This document shows, piece after piece, positions 15,131 to 26,441 of a DNA stretch of 64,000 bases; positions within the stretch are counted from its first letter, which is position 1; each line of letters opens with the position of its first letter. The notes under the pieces were generated by a model. That model searched no databases. It was given only the letters and a program-made list of their open reading frames with translations, and was not told the origin of the DNA. The translations under genes were made by a program, and so were the position numbers. The stretch is from Hydra vulgaris (Eukaryota; Cnidaria; Hydrozoa; Anthoathecata; Hydridae): assembly GCF_038396675.1 (NCBI RefSeq), contig NC_088922.1:67795001-67859000 (forward strand), read 5' to 3'.

Positions 15131-15745
15131 TGTTCAATAAAGATGCTTTGCAAAAAATTGCGATGATTGGAGTCTGGGAACAAAATAAACCTAAAATTTT
15201 GGCCACAACTGCCTCAAACAAGAGAGCAACAAGTTGATAAAATATTTTTTGTATTATTCTTAAACAAATTCATATTCATCGATAAATTCTAAGTTTTATA
15301 AAACAATCTCATAGCGTTCAAAAATGATGACCTTATAAAATTTGTTACCTCTTCAAATTGAGGGGGTTTAAACTTTTTTTTTTTTTGATGCTCCAAGAAG
15401 TCCTAACGGTCTTGTCACAGAGCACCGCGGAAGTGCATTTAACCAGGAAGTTTACGCCTCATTCCTTACCGTGATGCGAAAATAAGTCCAGAACTCGTTT
15501 CGAACCAGGATCTCCTGCTTTTATAGCAAGCGCTATAACCACTGCACCACGGCCACACAACACTTTCTTTATTCATAGTTTTTGAAGCCTAAGAGATTAT
15601 TGTATGAAATTTAGAAATTATCGATGAGTATAAATTTATTTAAGAATAGTACATTAAAATATTTTATCAACCTGTTGCTCTCTTGTTTGGAGCAGTTGTG
15701 GCTGAAACTCCAATCATTGCAATTTTTTGCAAAGTATCCTTATTC
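15131..15745. mobile_element. Fold-back (palindromic) element split by a SINE
   Basis: The left arm, about 15131-15350, is inverted at about 15568-15745. Landmarks are GATGCTTTGCAAAAAATTGC against GCAATTTTTTGCAAAGTATC, AACAAGAGAGCAACA against TGTTGCTCTCTTGTTT, and TCATCGATAA against TTATCGATGAG. The loop is filled by a minus-strand SINE (15372-15556). No coding capacity. Confidence 0.75.
15372..15556 (-). mobile_element. tRNA-derived SINE (family 2)
   Basis: On the minus strand it begins GTGGCCGTGGTGCAGTGGTT (A box TGGTGCAGTGG) and has GGTTCGAAAC as B box about 35 nt later. A non-tRNA body follows, then a poly(A) tail (the T run at 15374-15386). The A and B boxes are internal RNA polymerase III promoter elements. 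The body end (AAGACCGTTAGGACTTCTTG) recurs in weakened form at 36236-36295. The tRNA-like part cannot form a good cloverleaf, so this is a SINE and not a tRNA gene. Confidence 0.8.
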
Positions 15746-15780
15746 AAAAGGAATACAAAACACTTTTCTGAACTGATCGA

Positions 15781-15870
15781 ATGAATTGGGATCATGCTCA
15801 TATTTGTGCAGCTCATTGGAGTAATGGAAGAGAACGAAAAGCGTTGTTACCCGATACTTTTATTCATAAA
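15781..15870 (+). pseudogene. THAP-domain remnant
   Basis: The frame NWDHAHICAAHWSNGRERKA resembles the end of a THAP zinc finger in P-superfamily transposases (C..HW.NG). It is about 30 residues long and isolated. Confidence is limited by the short length. Confidence 0.45.
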
Positions 15871-15873
15871 GGG

Positions 15874-16095
15874 GCCATCCATAAAGTACGTACGCAGGTA
15901 TGGGGAAGGGTGGTTTCCCAAAAGCGTACCAACGCGTGCAAAGAGAGTAGGGGGTGTTAAAGACAGTGAATAAGAGGTACTATAAAAGGAGGGGATGGGA
16001 ATTTTAGCCAAGATCTAATAAACATAGGAGGGAGGAGGGATGGGGGTAGAGTAGGGGTTTAATAAAAGGAGGGGGTGGGAATTTTTTTATGTTAC
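15874..16095 (+). mobile_element. hAT-like MITE end with G-rich repeats
   Basis: GGCCATCCATAAAGTACGTA starts the block. It is followed by two G-rich repeats sharing TAAAAGGAGG and TGGGAATTTT (about 15976 and 16060). No right end with the same sequence was found nearby, so the element is truncated or its right end lies beyond later insertions. Confidence 0.5.
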
Positions 16096-19000
16096 AAAAC
16101 AAATACTTTTTATAAAAAATTTCAGTTTATAAATCCAAACTTATATTTTTTACAAAATACGCATAAAACTTTTTAAATCTAGCGTGGCTTGCGCATTTTC
16201 TAACAGCTGTTTTATAATAATTTCAATTAGCCAAATTCATTTCAGAGACCTGGTCTCGAAATTAATTCGATGTAGGGAAAAAAGTAAAGATGGTTACTTT
16301 GTTATTGAAAAAATAAACTAAACAATACTGTCGCTGCTACTATTAGCTCTTAATTCATCATGATTAAAAACCTAAATGATTAAAAAGATACTTTCGAGGA
16401 ACTGTGAAAGAAAATGCAAATTTACGTTTTTTAAAGCTAAAAGAAAAAAAGGAAGCCTAATAGACTATTGAATATTGTTATTAAATAGCAAACATGTATT
16501 TTTAATGAAGTATCTCTTAAAATACCGAAAATTACAACTGAATGGTCATCAAATAAGATGTTTTACGATAAGAAAATTAGTGAAAATATCGTTTACAGAT
16601 ATTGTGGCCATAAAAAGGAAGGGAACTGCGTCTTCCTGAAAAAGCATAAAAAATGCTACAAAGTTGCAAAATAAAATAGTTACCTGGTTAAATGTTACAT
16701 GCATTAAATCTATGAGTGTAAAATTATATATTGACTATTTGAGCTCAGTTGTTTTACTTTTAGATTGATTTATTCCTAAAATAAAACATTGAAGTTGTCC
16801 TGTTAGTTCTAGTAGATTGCGTACTGGGTTTACTTTCACTTTTGTGTTTACTTTCACTTTTGTGTTTTTTAAAACACAATAATGTATAATACTAAATACA
16901 ATGAAAATTATAAAAGAAAAGATTTAGGCTCTTTCTTGCACAGAACACTTACAAAGTGTAGTCATTTTTTAAAATTAACTGAGTCCTAAATAAAAAAAAT
17001 GACAACTGCTATATCGGCATATTCAGAACTAAACTATTTTTAAACAGATGTATCATTGTTTAAAAATTGAAATAACACTTTTAAGAAATGGCTGTTTAGT
17101 TGTAAAATGTTTATTTTGTACAAATGAAATTGAAATTTGAACGCAAATCATTTGTCTGTCAATATTTATGTTATAAATACTCATAAAGAACTGCCTTTGT
17201 TTTATCAGATTATATTTATTTTAATACCTCATTATTTGATCCAATTATAATTCACATAGATAATACTAAAATTGAAAATATTGATTTCTATATTATTAAA
17301 CTCACGGAAGATTCAAGAAGTTTCTTCAAGTATTATAATAATACTTGAAGCAACTTCTTCTAACACTTTTAAAAATAATACCAAAATTGTCACTTATCAT
17401 TCGAAATAAGACTGAAAATACTGATGTACAAAGAACATATGATGGTTTAAAAAGGCATAACATATTTCTTATTAATAGATAACTTTTTAATACCGGTATT
17501 GTAAATATTGACCTTAGTAACGGCATGGCTCCAAAATGATATGGTATTAATTACATAAGCATAGAACAAAATACAAAAAAGTAGCATAATTACAGGCAAC
17601 ATAAAGTTACAGCTGCTTGACTATCTAATTTACTTGGTTTTTTTGGAAAACTTTCAAAGTTATGTTATATTGGAATGTTTTTTAGAATGTTTTTTACACC
17701 AGGCCTAAGCCATTTAGAAAATATTCCAAAAGGTAAATTATTTGAAAACTTCTTTCTAAAGCAAAAGTTGAAAAATACCTATACTTTATTAGCCTAATCA
17801 ACAATAAATATGGTTGCAGTCCTGATAAATTAGATCTATCAAGAAGTTTGTTAGACTAGAAAACTCAAGATTGTGTTAATTGTGTTGGGCCATGAACAAC
17901 AAGTAGAGAATTTTCTTCAATTTTATGTTCAATGCCAGCTACAGATTGAGTGTACAGATGCAATACATCAAACATTTTTAAATTAAACAAATTAATACCT
18001 TATTAGTAATTGTTTAAGAAACAGCAAATTCAATATATGATTAAAAGAAAATGAAAAACTGAAATTATCTTGAAATCAAGTTTTGCAATCTAATTTTGTT
18101 ATGTTAAAAGTCAAATTTGACAATCTGGTTTTGTTATGTTAAATCATTAAGAAAATTTATAAAAAACTTAAAGTTTTTTGCCATTGTAATTTTTTCGAAA
18201 TAAAAGCAGTTTTAACATTTTGAAAATTTTATTTTTGAATTTGTATATATAAAGGGTTCCTTTTAAAATTTTTATAACCATAATTTTCTCTTTGCTAAAT
18301 TTTATTTTTGTTTCTTCATATCACTTTGTTTTTATGATTGATTCAAATTTTATTTTCGCTAGTCTGTATATTTTTGCATCTTCTTTTTTATTATTTAACT
18401 GAAATAATAATGTCTGGCAAATTATTTGTATTTCTGGCAAATTATTTGCATTAAATCTCTCTTTTTATAAACTTGTTTTAAACAACTTCATATAGGTTTT
18501 TCGTACACTTTCTGATCTTGGTAAACGATAGTATTTGAGCAGACCATTCGAATCTTTTGATTTAAAATTTTTATAAAGCATAAAGCAGAAGCACAATACA
18601 ATTAAAGCGTTTTAAAAATCTAACCAGAAAAAGTATAAATATTAAGATGTGGAACCCTTGTTGATACTTTATCAAACTGAAAAGCTACAATTTCTATTTT
18701 TTTCCCTTCATCGTAAACATAAGTGTGCGAACCGCGTCTAATGAATTTGGCTAATAGGATTTAACATGTTGTTTAATATGTCTAACAACATTGACCTTAA
18801 AATGCATTGTTCTCAAGGATAGACCCGACGTTAATTGAGGTTGGGGGGGGGGAAGGGGTAACAATAAATTTTTGTTCATTTAGTTGGCAAATGTTGACCT
18901 TTTAGCTCATTTAGTTTGCAAGTTTAAACTTTTTTGTCGGATTAGCTTACAAATTTGAAATAGTAACCTTTTTAGACTTACAAATTTTTGATATCTATTC

Positions 19001-19140
19001 TCGCCGGCCATGTCTCAAGATAATAAGTTTTTTTTTCGTCGAAGGAATTGAACTACCTCGTACTCATATATTGTAACAAAAGTGTAACAAAAAATAGAGC
19101 ACCTAAAGTTTAAAAAAAGAAAGAATACTAGAAATGTAAA
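16096..19140. other. AT-rich sequence without recognised genes
   Basis: Broken frames around 17160-17800 have the feel of decayed retroelement or transposase sequence, but no diagnostic motif survives. A 27-bp near-perfect palindrome (CTTCAAGTATTAT, A, ATAATACTTGAAG) lies at 17324-17350. Short TTTTGTTATGTTAAA direct repeats lie near 18095-18145. A run of ten Gs lies at about 18841-18852. Confidence 0.4.
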
Positions 19141-19148
19141 CTATTTTT

Positions 19149-19199
19149 TTATTCATCAAGATCGCTTTCTGACTCTATTTCATCATCATCATCATCATT

Positions 19200-19289
<90 letters not shown>

Positions 19290-19302
19290 GTCATCATCAT
19301 CG

Positions 19303-19396
<94 letters not shown>

Positions 19397-19953
19397 AGAG
19401 TCTTTCGTCAAACGAGGTGTTTTCACACGCTTTACCGCATGCGCATAGATCAGTGCATGTGATTCCGTTTTGTTTACAAGAACATCGATTTGTGACGCAA
19501 ACAGGTTTGCAAGAACAGTGAACAAATTCAAGAAGTGAATCGGGTGCAGGTGGAATTGTTGTTCAAACCAAGTTTACCTGGTCTCCATTTAAAGACCAAC
19601 CATAGCCATCGGGCGAAGGAACATTTAATATACCTTTCAATGCATTTTTTCGGATGTAAGCATCATAATTATCACGTTTAATGTGTAAAATAAGCGAATC
19701 ATGATTTGGAGGAGCATCTCTTCTGTAGATTTGCCCATTTTGAACAAGTAATATCGTGCTTTATTGACAACATCTTCTTTGCTTACACCATTAAGGTGAC
19801 AAACAAATTTCTGTATGTCATTAACAACGTCATCTGATACATCTTGTGACATTCCGATACCTCAGAATGCTGTACAATAATCTTTTTTCTTTCCTGCCGT
19901 CTTTAGAGCAGATAATTTACCTTTTCCTTGAAAAGCAGACACTGCATCACAAC
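19149..19953 (-). pseudogene. PIN-like gene, last exon with Cys cluster and polyaspartate
   Basis: After TTACTTAG the frame reads CDAVSAFQGKGKLSALKTAG, then meets a TGA at 19863-19865. After a frame change near 19715 it gives VPSPDGYGWSLNGD, a second TGA, PPAPDSLLEFVHCSCKPVC and SCKQNGITCTDLCACGKACE. It then enters the GAT repeat as about 70 Asp and ends with EIESESDLDE at the stop 19149-19151. The PPAPD..LE...C.C and CTDLCAC blocks are family landmarks. The poly-Met frame over the same repeat is a shadow. Confidence 0.75.
19182..19394 (-). repeat. (GAT)71 microsatellite coding polyaspartate
   Basis: In the coding frame of the last exon this is 71 codons: 70 Asp (mostly GAT, two synonymous GAC) and one Asn. 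The preceding Tyr codon (TAT) and the following acidic tail are in the same frame. The repeat is therefore an expanded part of a naturally acidic C-terminus. Confidence 0.85.
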
Positions 19954-20125
19954 CTAAGTAATAAGTAGAAACACTTCAAACATTTACGTTTTCAGATACA
20001 AAATTAGTTTAGATAAACACCACAATTTAATACATTATTTTTGATAAAGTAGCAAAATAGTGCATGAAATAAATTCTTTGCAAGAAAGATAACGATTTCA
20101 CTTGTGAAATTTAATTTGAATTTAC

Positions 20126-21172
20126 CTGTAAAGGAATGGAATCTAATCATTGCATCACACCAATCGTAACCAATCTCTTTTGCGATTTTACTTACATTAA
20201 GGATACGTTGTTTGTTTCCACATCCTGTTTCAAAATGAAGAGTTGCAGAGATGAACCAACTATGGTAAAATGCACTTACGAACACATCTGTATCGGGGCT
20301 TGCAAGTATAACATGAGCATATGAAACCGAAGCATGCTTACAATGTAACAATAACCGAGTATCAGCTTCTTCTTGGTCGCTACGAAGTTCGGACAATTCC
20401 GTACAAATCGAATTTCTGAAGCAGTATGTGCTATCACCATGTGTAATAAATATCTCTATTTCATTTATTGCATAACCTTTCCATTCTTCCAAGAGAAACT
20501 TAACCAGTTCCTCTTTATTGCTGCCAACACTCATAAACTTCTTCCATTGTTTGGGTACTTTTTGATCAGGCCCAAATATAGTAACATTCTGGACACCAGG
20601 TTCAGCTCGTCTTTGTCGCTCGGCGTGTTTGATACTAATATATCGATACCTGTCCGTAACAAAGTCAACTCTATTTGACTTATGGCAAAATTCATTACCA
20701 TAGTGAATATCAATCGACTGAGTTTCTCAAAAATTTCGGGTATAGGTTTAATTATTTGCAATATAGCCATACCGTCCAAAATTAATGCGTTGTTTTTAGG
20801 AATATCCACTGATAACTTATCGATACATTTATCTTCGAGTATATTTATAAGCTTCGACTTCGTTGATTTTATGATACCAACTGAGGCGGGAATACTAATT
20901 TCAATAATAATTACTCTAATTTCAACAAACAAACCACTTTCAATATACCAGTAGAATTCAGAAGTTCCATGTAATTCTATTAATAACAAGCAGAAATCCT
21001 CTACTTCACGTCGGTTGTCAACATCCAAGGAGTTCAAGAATGATTCAAATCTAAGGCGACTTAAAGCCTCAAACATGATTTTATGCACCATTATGCTTCT
21101 GTAATAGTGTTTACGTGTGAGAATAACTGTAATTGCTCCCTCTGCCACTAGACCAGATTCAATGGCAATATC
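20126..21172 (-). pseudogene. PIN-like gene, nuclease-core exon
   Basis: The exon starts with DIAIESGLVAEGAITVILTR after TTTAAG. It includes NNALILDGMAILQIIKP. It changes frame near 20690, where DFVTDRY replaces the LTLLRTG reading, and proceeds through GPDQKVPKQWKKFMSVGSNK to LRSDQEEADTRLLLH, SPDTDVF and RFHSFTG. The donor TTTACAG/GTAAAT at 20125 splits the Gly codon that continues as GCD in the next exon. The join is exact and restores FTGCDAVSAF. Confidence 0.75.
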
Positions 21173-21313
21173 CTTAAATTGAGACTGATATATTAATGCC
21201 CAAAGTTTACAGTTTTAATAAACCAATAAATGATAGCTTGCAAATATTAAAAAAAAATTTAAGTTTATAATTTTATCAAAAACTTTAACACAAAAAAGCA
21301 GCTTTGTTTTGAC

Positions 21314-21549
21314 CTATATTGAAAGCAGTCCAACTTGGAAAAGAATTTTATTAAATTTTGGCTTTTGCATAATAGATAAGCCCTATCTTGATCCTTGACT
21401 TTCTCTATTGATATAGATAAAATGACAAGATCAATGTTTATTTTTTCGATTAGCTTTTTAAGCTTGGGTGATTCTTTTTTCCCATTCTGATAACATAATA
21501 TGCTAGAAAATGGTTCTTGAATAGATTGAGGTCGTTTTGAAACTGGTAT
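21314..21549 (-). pseudogene. PIN-like gene, exon after the transposon intron
   Basis: After TTTTATTAG the frame reads IPVSKRPQSIQEPFSSILCY in phase with the previous exon (phase 0) and stays open for about 78 codons to a possible donor ATATAG/GTCAAA. Phase agreement across the transposon-bearing intron supports the splice model. The 3' boundary is approximate. Confidence 0.5.
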
Positions 21550-22002
21550 CTAATAAAAAAAAGTGAAATGGTATGAAGTGGGTTACTAAAAGAATAAAGT
21601 TTTTTTTATAGAAAATAGCTAAACCCAATATAGAAACATAAATGAATGAACACCTACTAAAAAAAAAGAATTGCTAGCTATAAAACTATGTAGTTTTAAC
21701 AAACAACATAAATGTTTCAAAAAAGATCATAAAGTTTCTAATTTTGATTTAGTATAATTGATATGCAGTGCTCCATGTGAGGGGGGGAGGGCAAGATGTC
21801 ATCCAGCCACCTTTTTAAAAACTATAATCCATTCTTTTCTATATCTTTCCTAACATAGCAAAGATTAGACAAGAAAAAATGTATTTATAAATTAGTAAAA
21901 ACTGTCCCTTTAGTTTTTCCCCTTACATCCCAGTCGGCAAATTTAGTTGTAAATGCACATTAGAAACTCGTTTAAATACGTATCGATGTGGTATGTATGT
22001 TA

Positions 22003-22350
22003 GACATTTTATCGTGTCGAATACGCATTAGATGCGTATAAAGACAGGTATACAATACGACGCCTACTGAGTATCAGACTGGCATTTGAAACTCTAGTAA
22101 ACACGTATAAAACACGATAACCAGAGAATATTCAATACGATATTTTCTTGGTATTACATGCGCATTTAAAACTTTCCAGAATACGCATTATTTACGAATA
22201 TTTGTTAGCCATTTTATCGTGTCAAACGCGCATTAAAAATAGACATCAGATGCGTATAAAGACAGGTATACAATACGACGCCTACTGAGTTTCAAACTCG
22301 CATTTAAACACGTATAAAACACGATAACCAGAGAATATTCAATACAATTT
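22003..22350. repeat. Subterminal duplicated block rich in CGTATA/TACG motifs
   Basis: Sequence around TAGATGCGTATAAAGACAGG, ATACAATACGACGCCTACTG and AAACACGATAACCAGAGAAT occurs twice, about 200 bp apart (about 22.03-22.14 and 22.25-22.35 kb). Many short TACGCATT/ATGCGTAT motifs lie in both orientations. Such arrays near an element's end often serve as transposase binding sites (inference). Confidence 0.7.
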
Positions 22351-22379
22351 TATTAACTAATATGAATTCATAACATAAT

Positions 22380-23438
22380 GATAATACTAGCAGTAAGCAA
22401 CCCGTAATACGGGTTATGAGTTGTTAAATCATTAATAACAATAAAAACACATTTATAACTTGATATATTATCTAAAAAATTAAATACAAATTTTTCTATA
22501 AATATTTTAACTTTGACTCTCTATCAGCAACGTCATTGCTTATAGTTAACGACGAAGACCGCATTAACATCAGTTGAGTTCTTTTTAAAATCTGTCACAA
22601 CACAGGTACCAGAAACGGAAAGTGAAGTAAAGCCTGCAAATACCTAAAAAATGAAATTAAAAAAAAAATTACAATTTTTAATTACAAAAGTACTATTTGC
22701 ATTTTATTGTTAATAGAATTAGGATAATAATAACAGAAAATATATATTCCGTGACTACAGAATAATTGAAAAAGATTATAAAAAGGCTAGACAACACATG
22801 TAGACAACACATGTAGACAACACATGTAGTAACACTGGCAAATAACACAACAACTTAATAAAATATTTTATTAACTTAAATACTTGGACTGAAAAGATTT
22901 TATTTATTACAATATTTGAACAATCGAGAGACAATTATAGTTAAATAATTTAAACAATTATACCATAAAATAGCAAGCAAATCGTAAAATATTTCTTAGA
23001 AATGATCTATTTTTTTTTATTTGAATACTATTTTCAAGTTGCTTATAAGCATTTACATTAATAACTTCGTTGAGCCTAATACTATCTATTTCAATTTAAC
23101 TATTATCATTAAACATATTACCAGTAATCTTACTATTGCTGCAACTGAATAAATGAACGTAAAAGAATCTTACAAATTGTGATCTTTTCTAATCAAAGAC
23201 TTTATTTAAACTAAAGATTTATTGAAATCCATATCTTTTTATATGTTTACATACATTAGTCGATTATCAAAAATATTAAACAACATTAATTTACATCAAT
23301 TATTTTTAATTAAAAAAGAATCTAGACTACAATGCACAAAATTATTTTTACCTTAATGCATAAAAATAATAAATTCACAATCTTGTATAAAAAAATGAAG
23401 CAATGTCAATCAGTATATTTTACTCGAAATTAATTATT

Positions 23439-23442
<4 letters not shown>
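22380..23442. other. AT-rich interior of the CCCAGTCGGCA element
   Basis: No open frame or motif. A short triplicate of TAGACAACACATG lies at about 22789-22826. Confidence 0.45.

Positions 23443-23525
<83 letters not shown>
23443..23525. repeat. (TA)n array
   Basis: About 80 bp of TA directly adjoining the MITE that begins at 23526. Confidence 0.97.
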
Positions 23526-23527
<2 letters not shown>

Positions 23528-23865
23528 GAACATGACGGGTAAAATGGGTAAAATGACGAATGGGGCAAGATGACGACCTACAGTTATCTCTTTAGAAAAA
23601 ACTAAATATAACAGTTGACTTTAGCTGAAAGGGAAGTAGATTAATTTTACTAGATTTATCAATGGTTTCTTTTTAAATATTATTTTTGTGACAAAAGCTA
23701 AGTATTAAAAAGGTTTTTCTGACATTGAGAAAAAAACTTTTTATCTTCGTTTGACTTGATTTATTACATCGCTACATCACCAGCTAAAGGTAAGTTTTAT
23801 TTTTTGGGACAGACTAAGATATAAGACGTTTTTCGAAACAGTCATCATCTTGCCCCATGTTCCCC
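23526..23865. mobile_element. GGGGCAAGATGA MITE inserted at TA
   Basis: The left end reads GGGAACATG, then a short G-rich insertion, then GGGGCAAGATGACG. The right end CATCATCTTGCCCCATGTTC is its inverted form, ending at about 23865 in TATATA. The length is about 340 bp with no coding capacity. TA sequence on both sides suggests a TA-targeting (Tc1/mariner-like) origin. Confidence 0.7.
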
Positions 23866-24892
23866 TATATATCTATTCACATACCTTTAAATAGTGGTAT
23901 TACACTTTACACAATGAAATATGGAAATACATCATCATTTTTTTCAACTACTTTCAAAAAGAATTTTTTTTTTTTTTCTAGTCTGTTATTTTTTCTAAGA
24001 AAGAATATTTATAAAGATACACGGAAATATAAAATATACTGAAATATAGGCAGATTTATGTTTATAAACTTTTGTGTCAACAAATTACAGTCAGTTTTCC
24101 ATGTTAAATACATAAAATATATATCTAATATAACATATATCAAATAAATCCAATATAAAATAAAACAAAATAGTAAACTTACTCAAATCAGTATCAGTTA
24201 TACTGTGTGAAGTAACTAAAAAACACTTCAGTTCTTTTCAATTGCTCTAAAAAATAACTTTCAGCTCTTTCCAATTGCACTAAAAAGAAAAAAAAAACTT
24301 ACCTAGATAAGTTGCCAAGTTCTTAAGAATCTGAAAACAAATACGTAAAAAAACAAAGAACAAACAAACATTTATTTGTTAAAACTACTATATTTAAACA
24401 AATTAAATTTAAAAAAGTGTAACGCCAATTCTCCTTAAAGGCTAAAAAAAAATTTTCAACTCAAATTTGCTTGCATACCTTGCTTGTAAAATCATGTGAA
24501 TAAGAAACACATTTAGAAAAGCCAAGAAACTACTTAAAGATGACATATGCAAAATTGAAGTTTGAACGTTGAATGGACTAATTATTAGCAGATGTTTTTA
24601 AAAAATTCATAAAAGTTTACATATATTCGTTCTTTTATATTGCATAAATCCATCATATGATAAATCTGAAATAAAAAATGTAATGGATAAGTAAATACAA
24701 AGAAAAACATCATATATGAATCACAAATTAATATATCAGATAGAGATAAGATGTCATGATAAGAGAGTAGTAGTTGTTAAGTATTGTTATTTCATGTTAG
24801 CTTTTAGAAAACAATTCATGTTGGTACGTCATGGTTCTAAAAATTCAAATTAAGATATAAACAAAATGTATATGTAACAAAATGATTTTTCT

Positions 24893-24985
24893 TGAGTGGC
24901 TTTTAGTGAATGATTAAAAGGAGTGACTTTCAATAATAAAACCACTTATAATTTTTAACAATAGACACCAACATAAAGGTAAGCC
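24893..24985 (+). repeat. Dispersed repeat, copy 1
   Basis: GGCTTTTAGTGAATGATTA through AACAATAGACACCAAC to AAGGTAAGCCAAATG matches 29741-29833 closely and ends like 41740-41798. No minisatellite follows this copy. Confidence 0.7.
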
Positions 24986-25875
24986 AAATGTAACAACATT
25001 AGTAACATAAATAACAACTTTATGCTAAATCTTGCTAAACAGGTTTGCCAAGTCACACACTATAAAACACAATATATTTATTTAAATTTATATAACATAT
25101 ATAAACACTTCTTACAATATTATTCTTATAATATATACACAATAGATACATTTTATACTATTTTAAAAATACATTTATAAAACAATTATATAACACATAT
25201 TACCACATACATATATTTATCAAAAACTTTTTAATTTTGAACATAATATAAACACATATGCAAACTATAAACATATATAACTTGAATTGCGTGAACAAAA
25301 AATTTAAAAATAATATGAAAAAATCTGAAAAGGTTCATATATATTTATATATAAAGACATATATCTCGTAATAAAATATCAAATTATAATCATAATTAAT
25401 TAAAATCAAATACTTATCGAATAAAGAACAAAAAACAGATAAAAAAACTGCAATCCTAATAACAAAATTTTACATTTAGTAACAATTAAAATGTCAGTGT
25501 TGGCTCAAAATTTTAACTTATTTTTCTAAATTTTCTAAAACAGAACAAAAAAAGGTAATAGCATAACAGAAATGTCAATAAAATAGTAATCAACGGAATA
25601 AAATAAGCAAGGTATAAAATGATAGGATTTAACGTATATTTGAATTATATTAATTTAGGACTTCATAAAACTAAATTAATAAATTTAAAAGTAGTAATAA
25701 ATATTTTTATGATAAAGTTTTAGTAACTCTTTTAGTGCAAAAAAGTACTGTAACTGTACTGGAGATAATTTATTAAATTGCTCAAGAGAAACCTTTTTAA
25801 TTTAAGTTTTATTTTAGCTATATCAGTTTAAGCATGCGCTTTAAAAGCAAAGATTTTCGTTTTTCCTTATTTGTT

Positions 25876-25927
25876 AATATTTGATCAAAATCGGGTTCGA
25901 TATCATATCCGATTTTGATCAAATATT
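25876..25927. repeat. 19-bp perfect hairpin
   Basis: AATATTTGATCAAAATCGG (25876-25894) pairs with CCGATTTTGATCAAATATT (25909-25927) over a 14-nt loop, 134 bp inside the right end of the CCCAGTCGGCA element. Confidence 0.9.
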
Positions 25928-26099
25928 ATAAATACGTATTTTTGATAAATAAGTGGTACTGAACTCAAATTCGAAACTTAAAACTAAATGCACATTTTTC
26001 TGGTATCAATGGCGGTATGTTATATGTGATCAATACTCCGAGTATTTACAATACTAGATATGCCGACTGGGATTGCGCACTGTTTATACCTCTCTTTTT

Positions 26100-26235
26100 T
26101 CTTGGGTTGGTCTAATATTTAAAGGTTGAACAGTGATTCCATTAGCCATATGAGTAGTTTCTTTCCCAGATCTTGTTTCCTCACCAAAATCGATGTTGTC
26201 CCAAACCAAAATTGACAGTGATGTGTCTTTAGTTC
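26100..26235 (-). pseudogene. PIN-like gene, small exon
   Basis: The acceptor TTTTTAATCAG precedes a frame reading SILVWDNIDFGEETRSGKET and NGITVQPLNI. LVWDN.DF.EET.SG..T is a family landmark. The donor is GAGAG before GTATAAAC at 26099. The following intron, about 4.5 kb, is almost entirely the CCCAGTCGGCA element. Confidence 0.65.
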
Positions 26236-26441
26236 CTGATTAAAAATTTGATTTAGAAGACTAGAAATTTATTGTATTAACCCGATAAAAAAATTAAGCT
26301 ATTATTAAGATAAATTATACACTTATTTTGATTTTTTGAATATATTATTGTTTATATTATGGTGATAATACTTACAAAAGCCATGTTTTGATCACTTTAG
26401 AATTAAAATTATTTTTCATCATAGATATTGTTTAATCTTAC

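Larger units (their letters stand above)
23866..26060. other. AT-rich interior, no gene
   Basis: No coding sequence is recognised. It contains one copy of the dispersed GAGAAGGTAAGCCA-type repeat (24893-24985) and the hairpin at 25876-25927. Confidence 0.45.
21929..26071. mobile_element. 4.1-kb element with CCCAGTCGGCA ends in an intron
   Basis: CCCAGTCGGCA at 21929-21939 is perfectly inverted at 26061-26071, and AT flanks both sides (possible 2-bp target duplication). It sits in the intron of the PIN-like gene, with exon phase conserved across it. Inside are a tandem-duplicated subterminal block (22.0-22.35 kb), a TA array, a MITE (23.5-23.9 kb) and a strong hairpin near the right end. No transposase was recognised, so it appears non-autonomous. 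Confidence 0.7.

Noticed and set aside
17160..18000. Possible reverse transcriptase remnant
   Set aside because: Some frames look like worn retroelement protein, but no GVPQG, FADD or endonuclease motif is present on either strand.
19175..19531. 118-residue poly-methionine ORF
   Set aside because: It is a shadow frame. The same DNA in the spliced gene's frame gives polyaspartate flanked by conserved family motifs.
20136..20954. Plus-strand ORFs at 20136-20324, 20373-20678 and 20682-20954
   Set aside because: They are antisense shadows of the PIN-like gene exon at 20126-21172.
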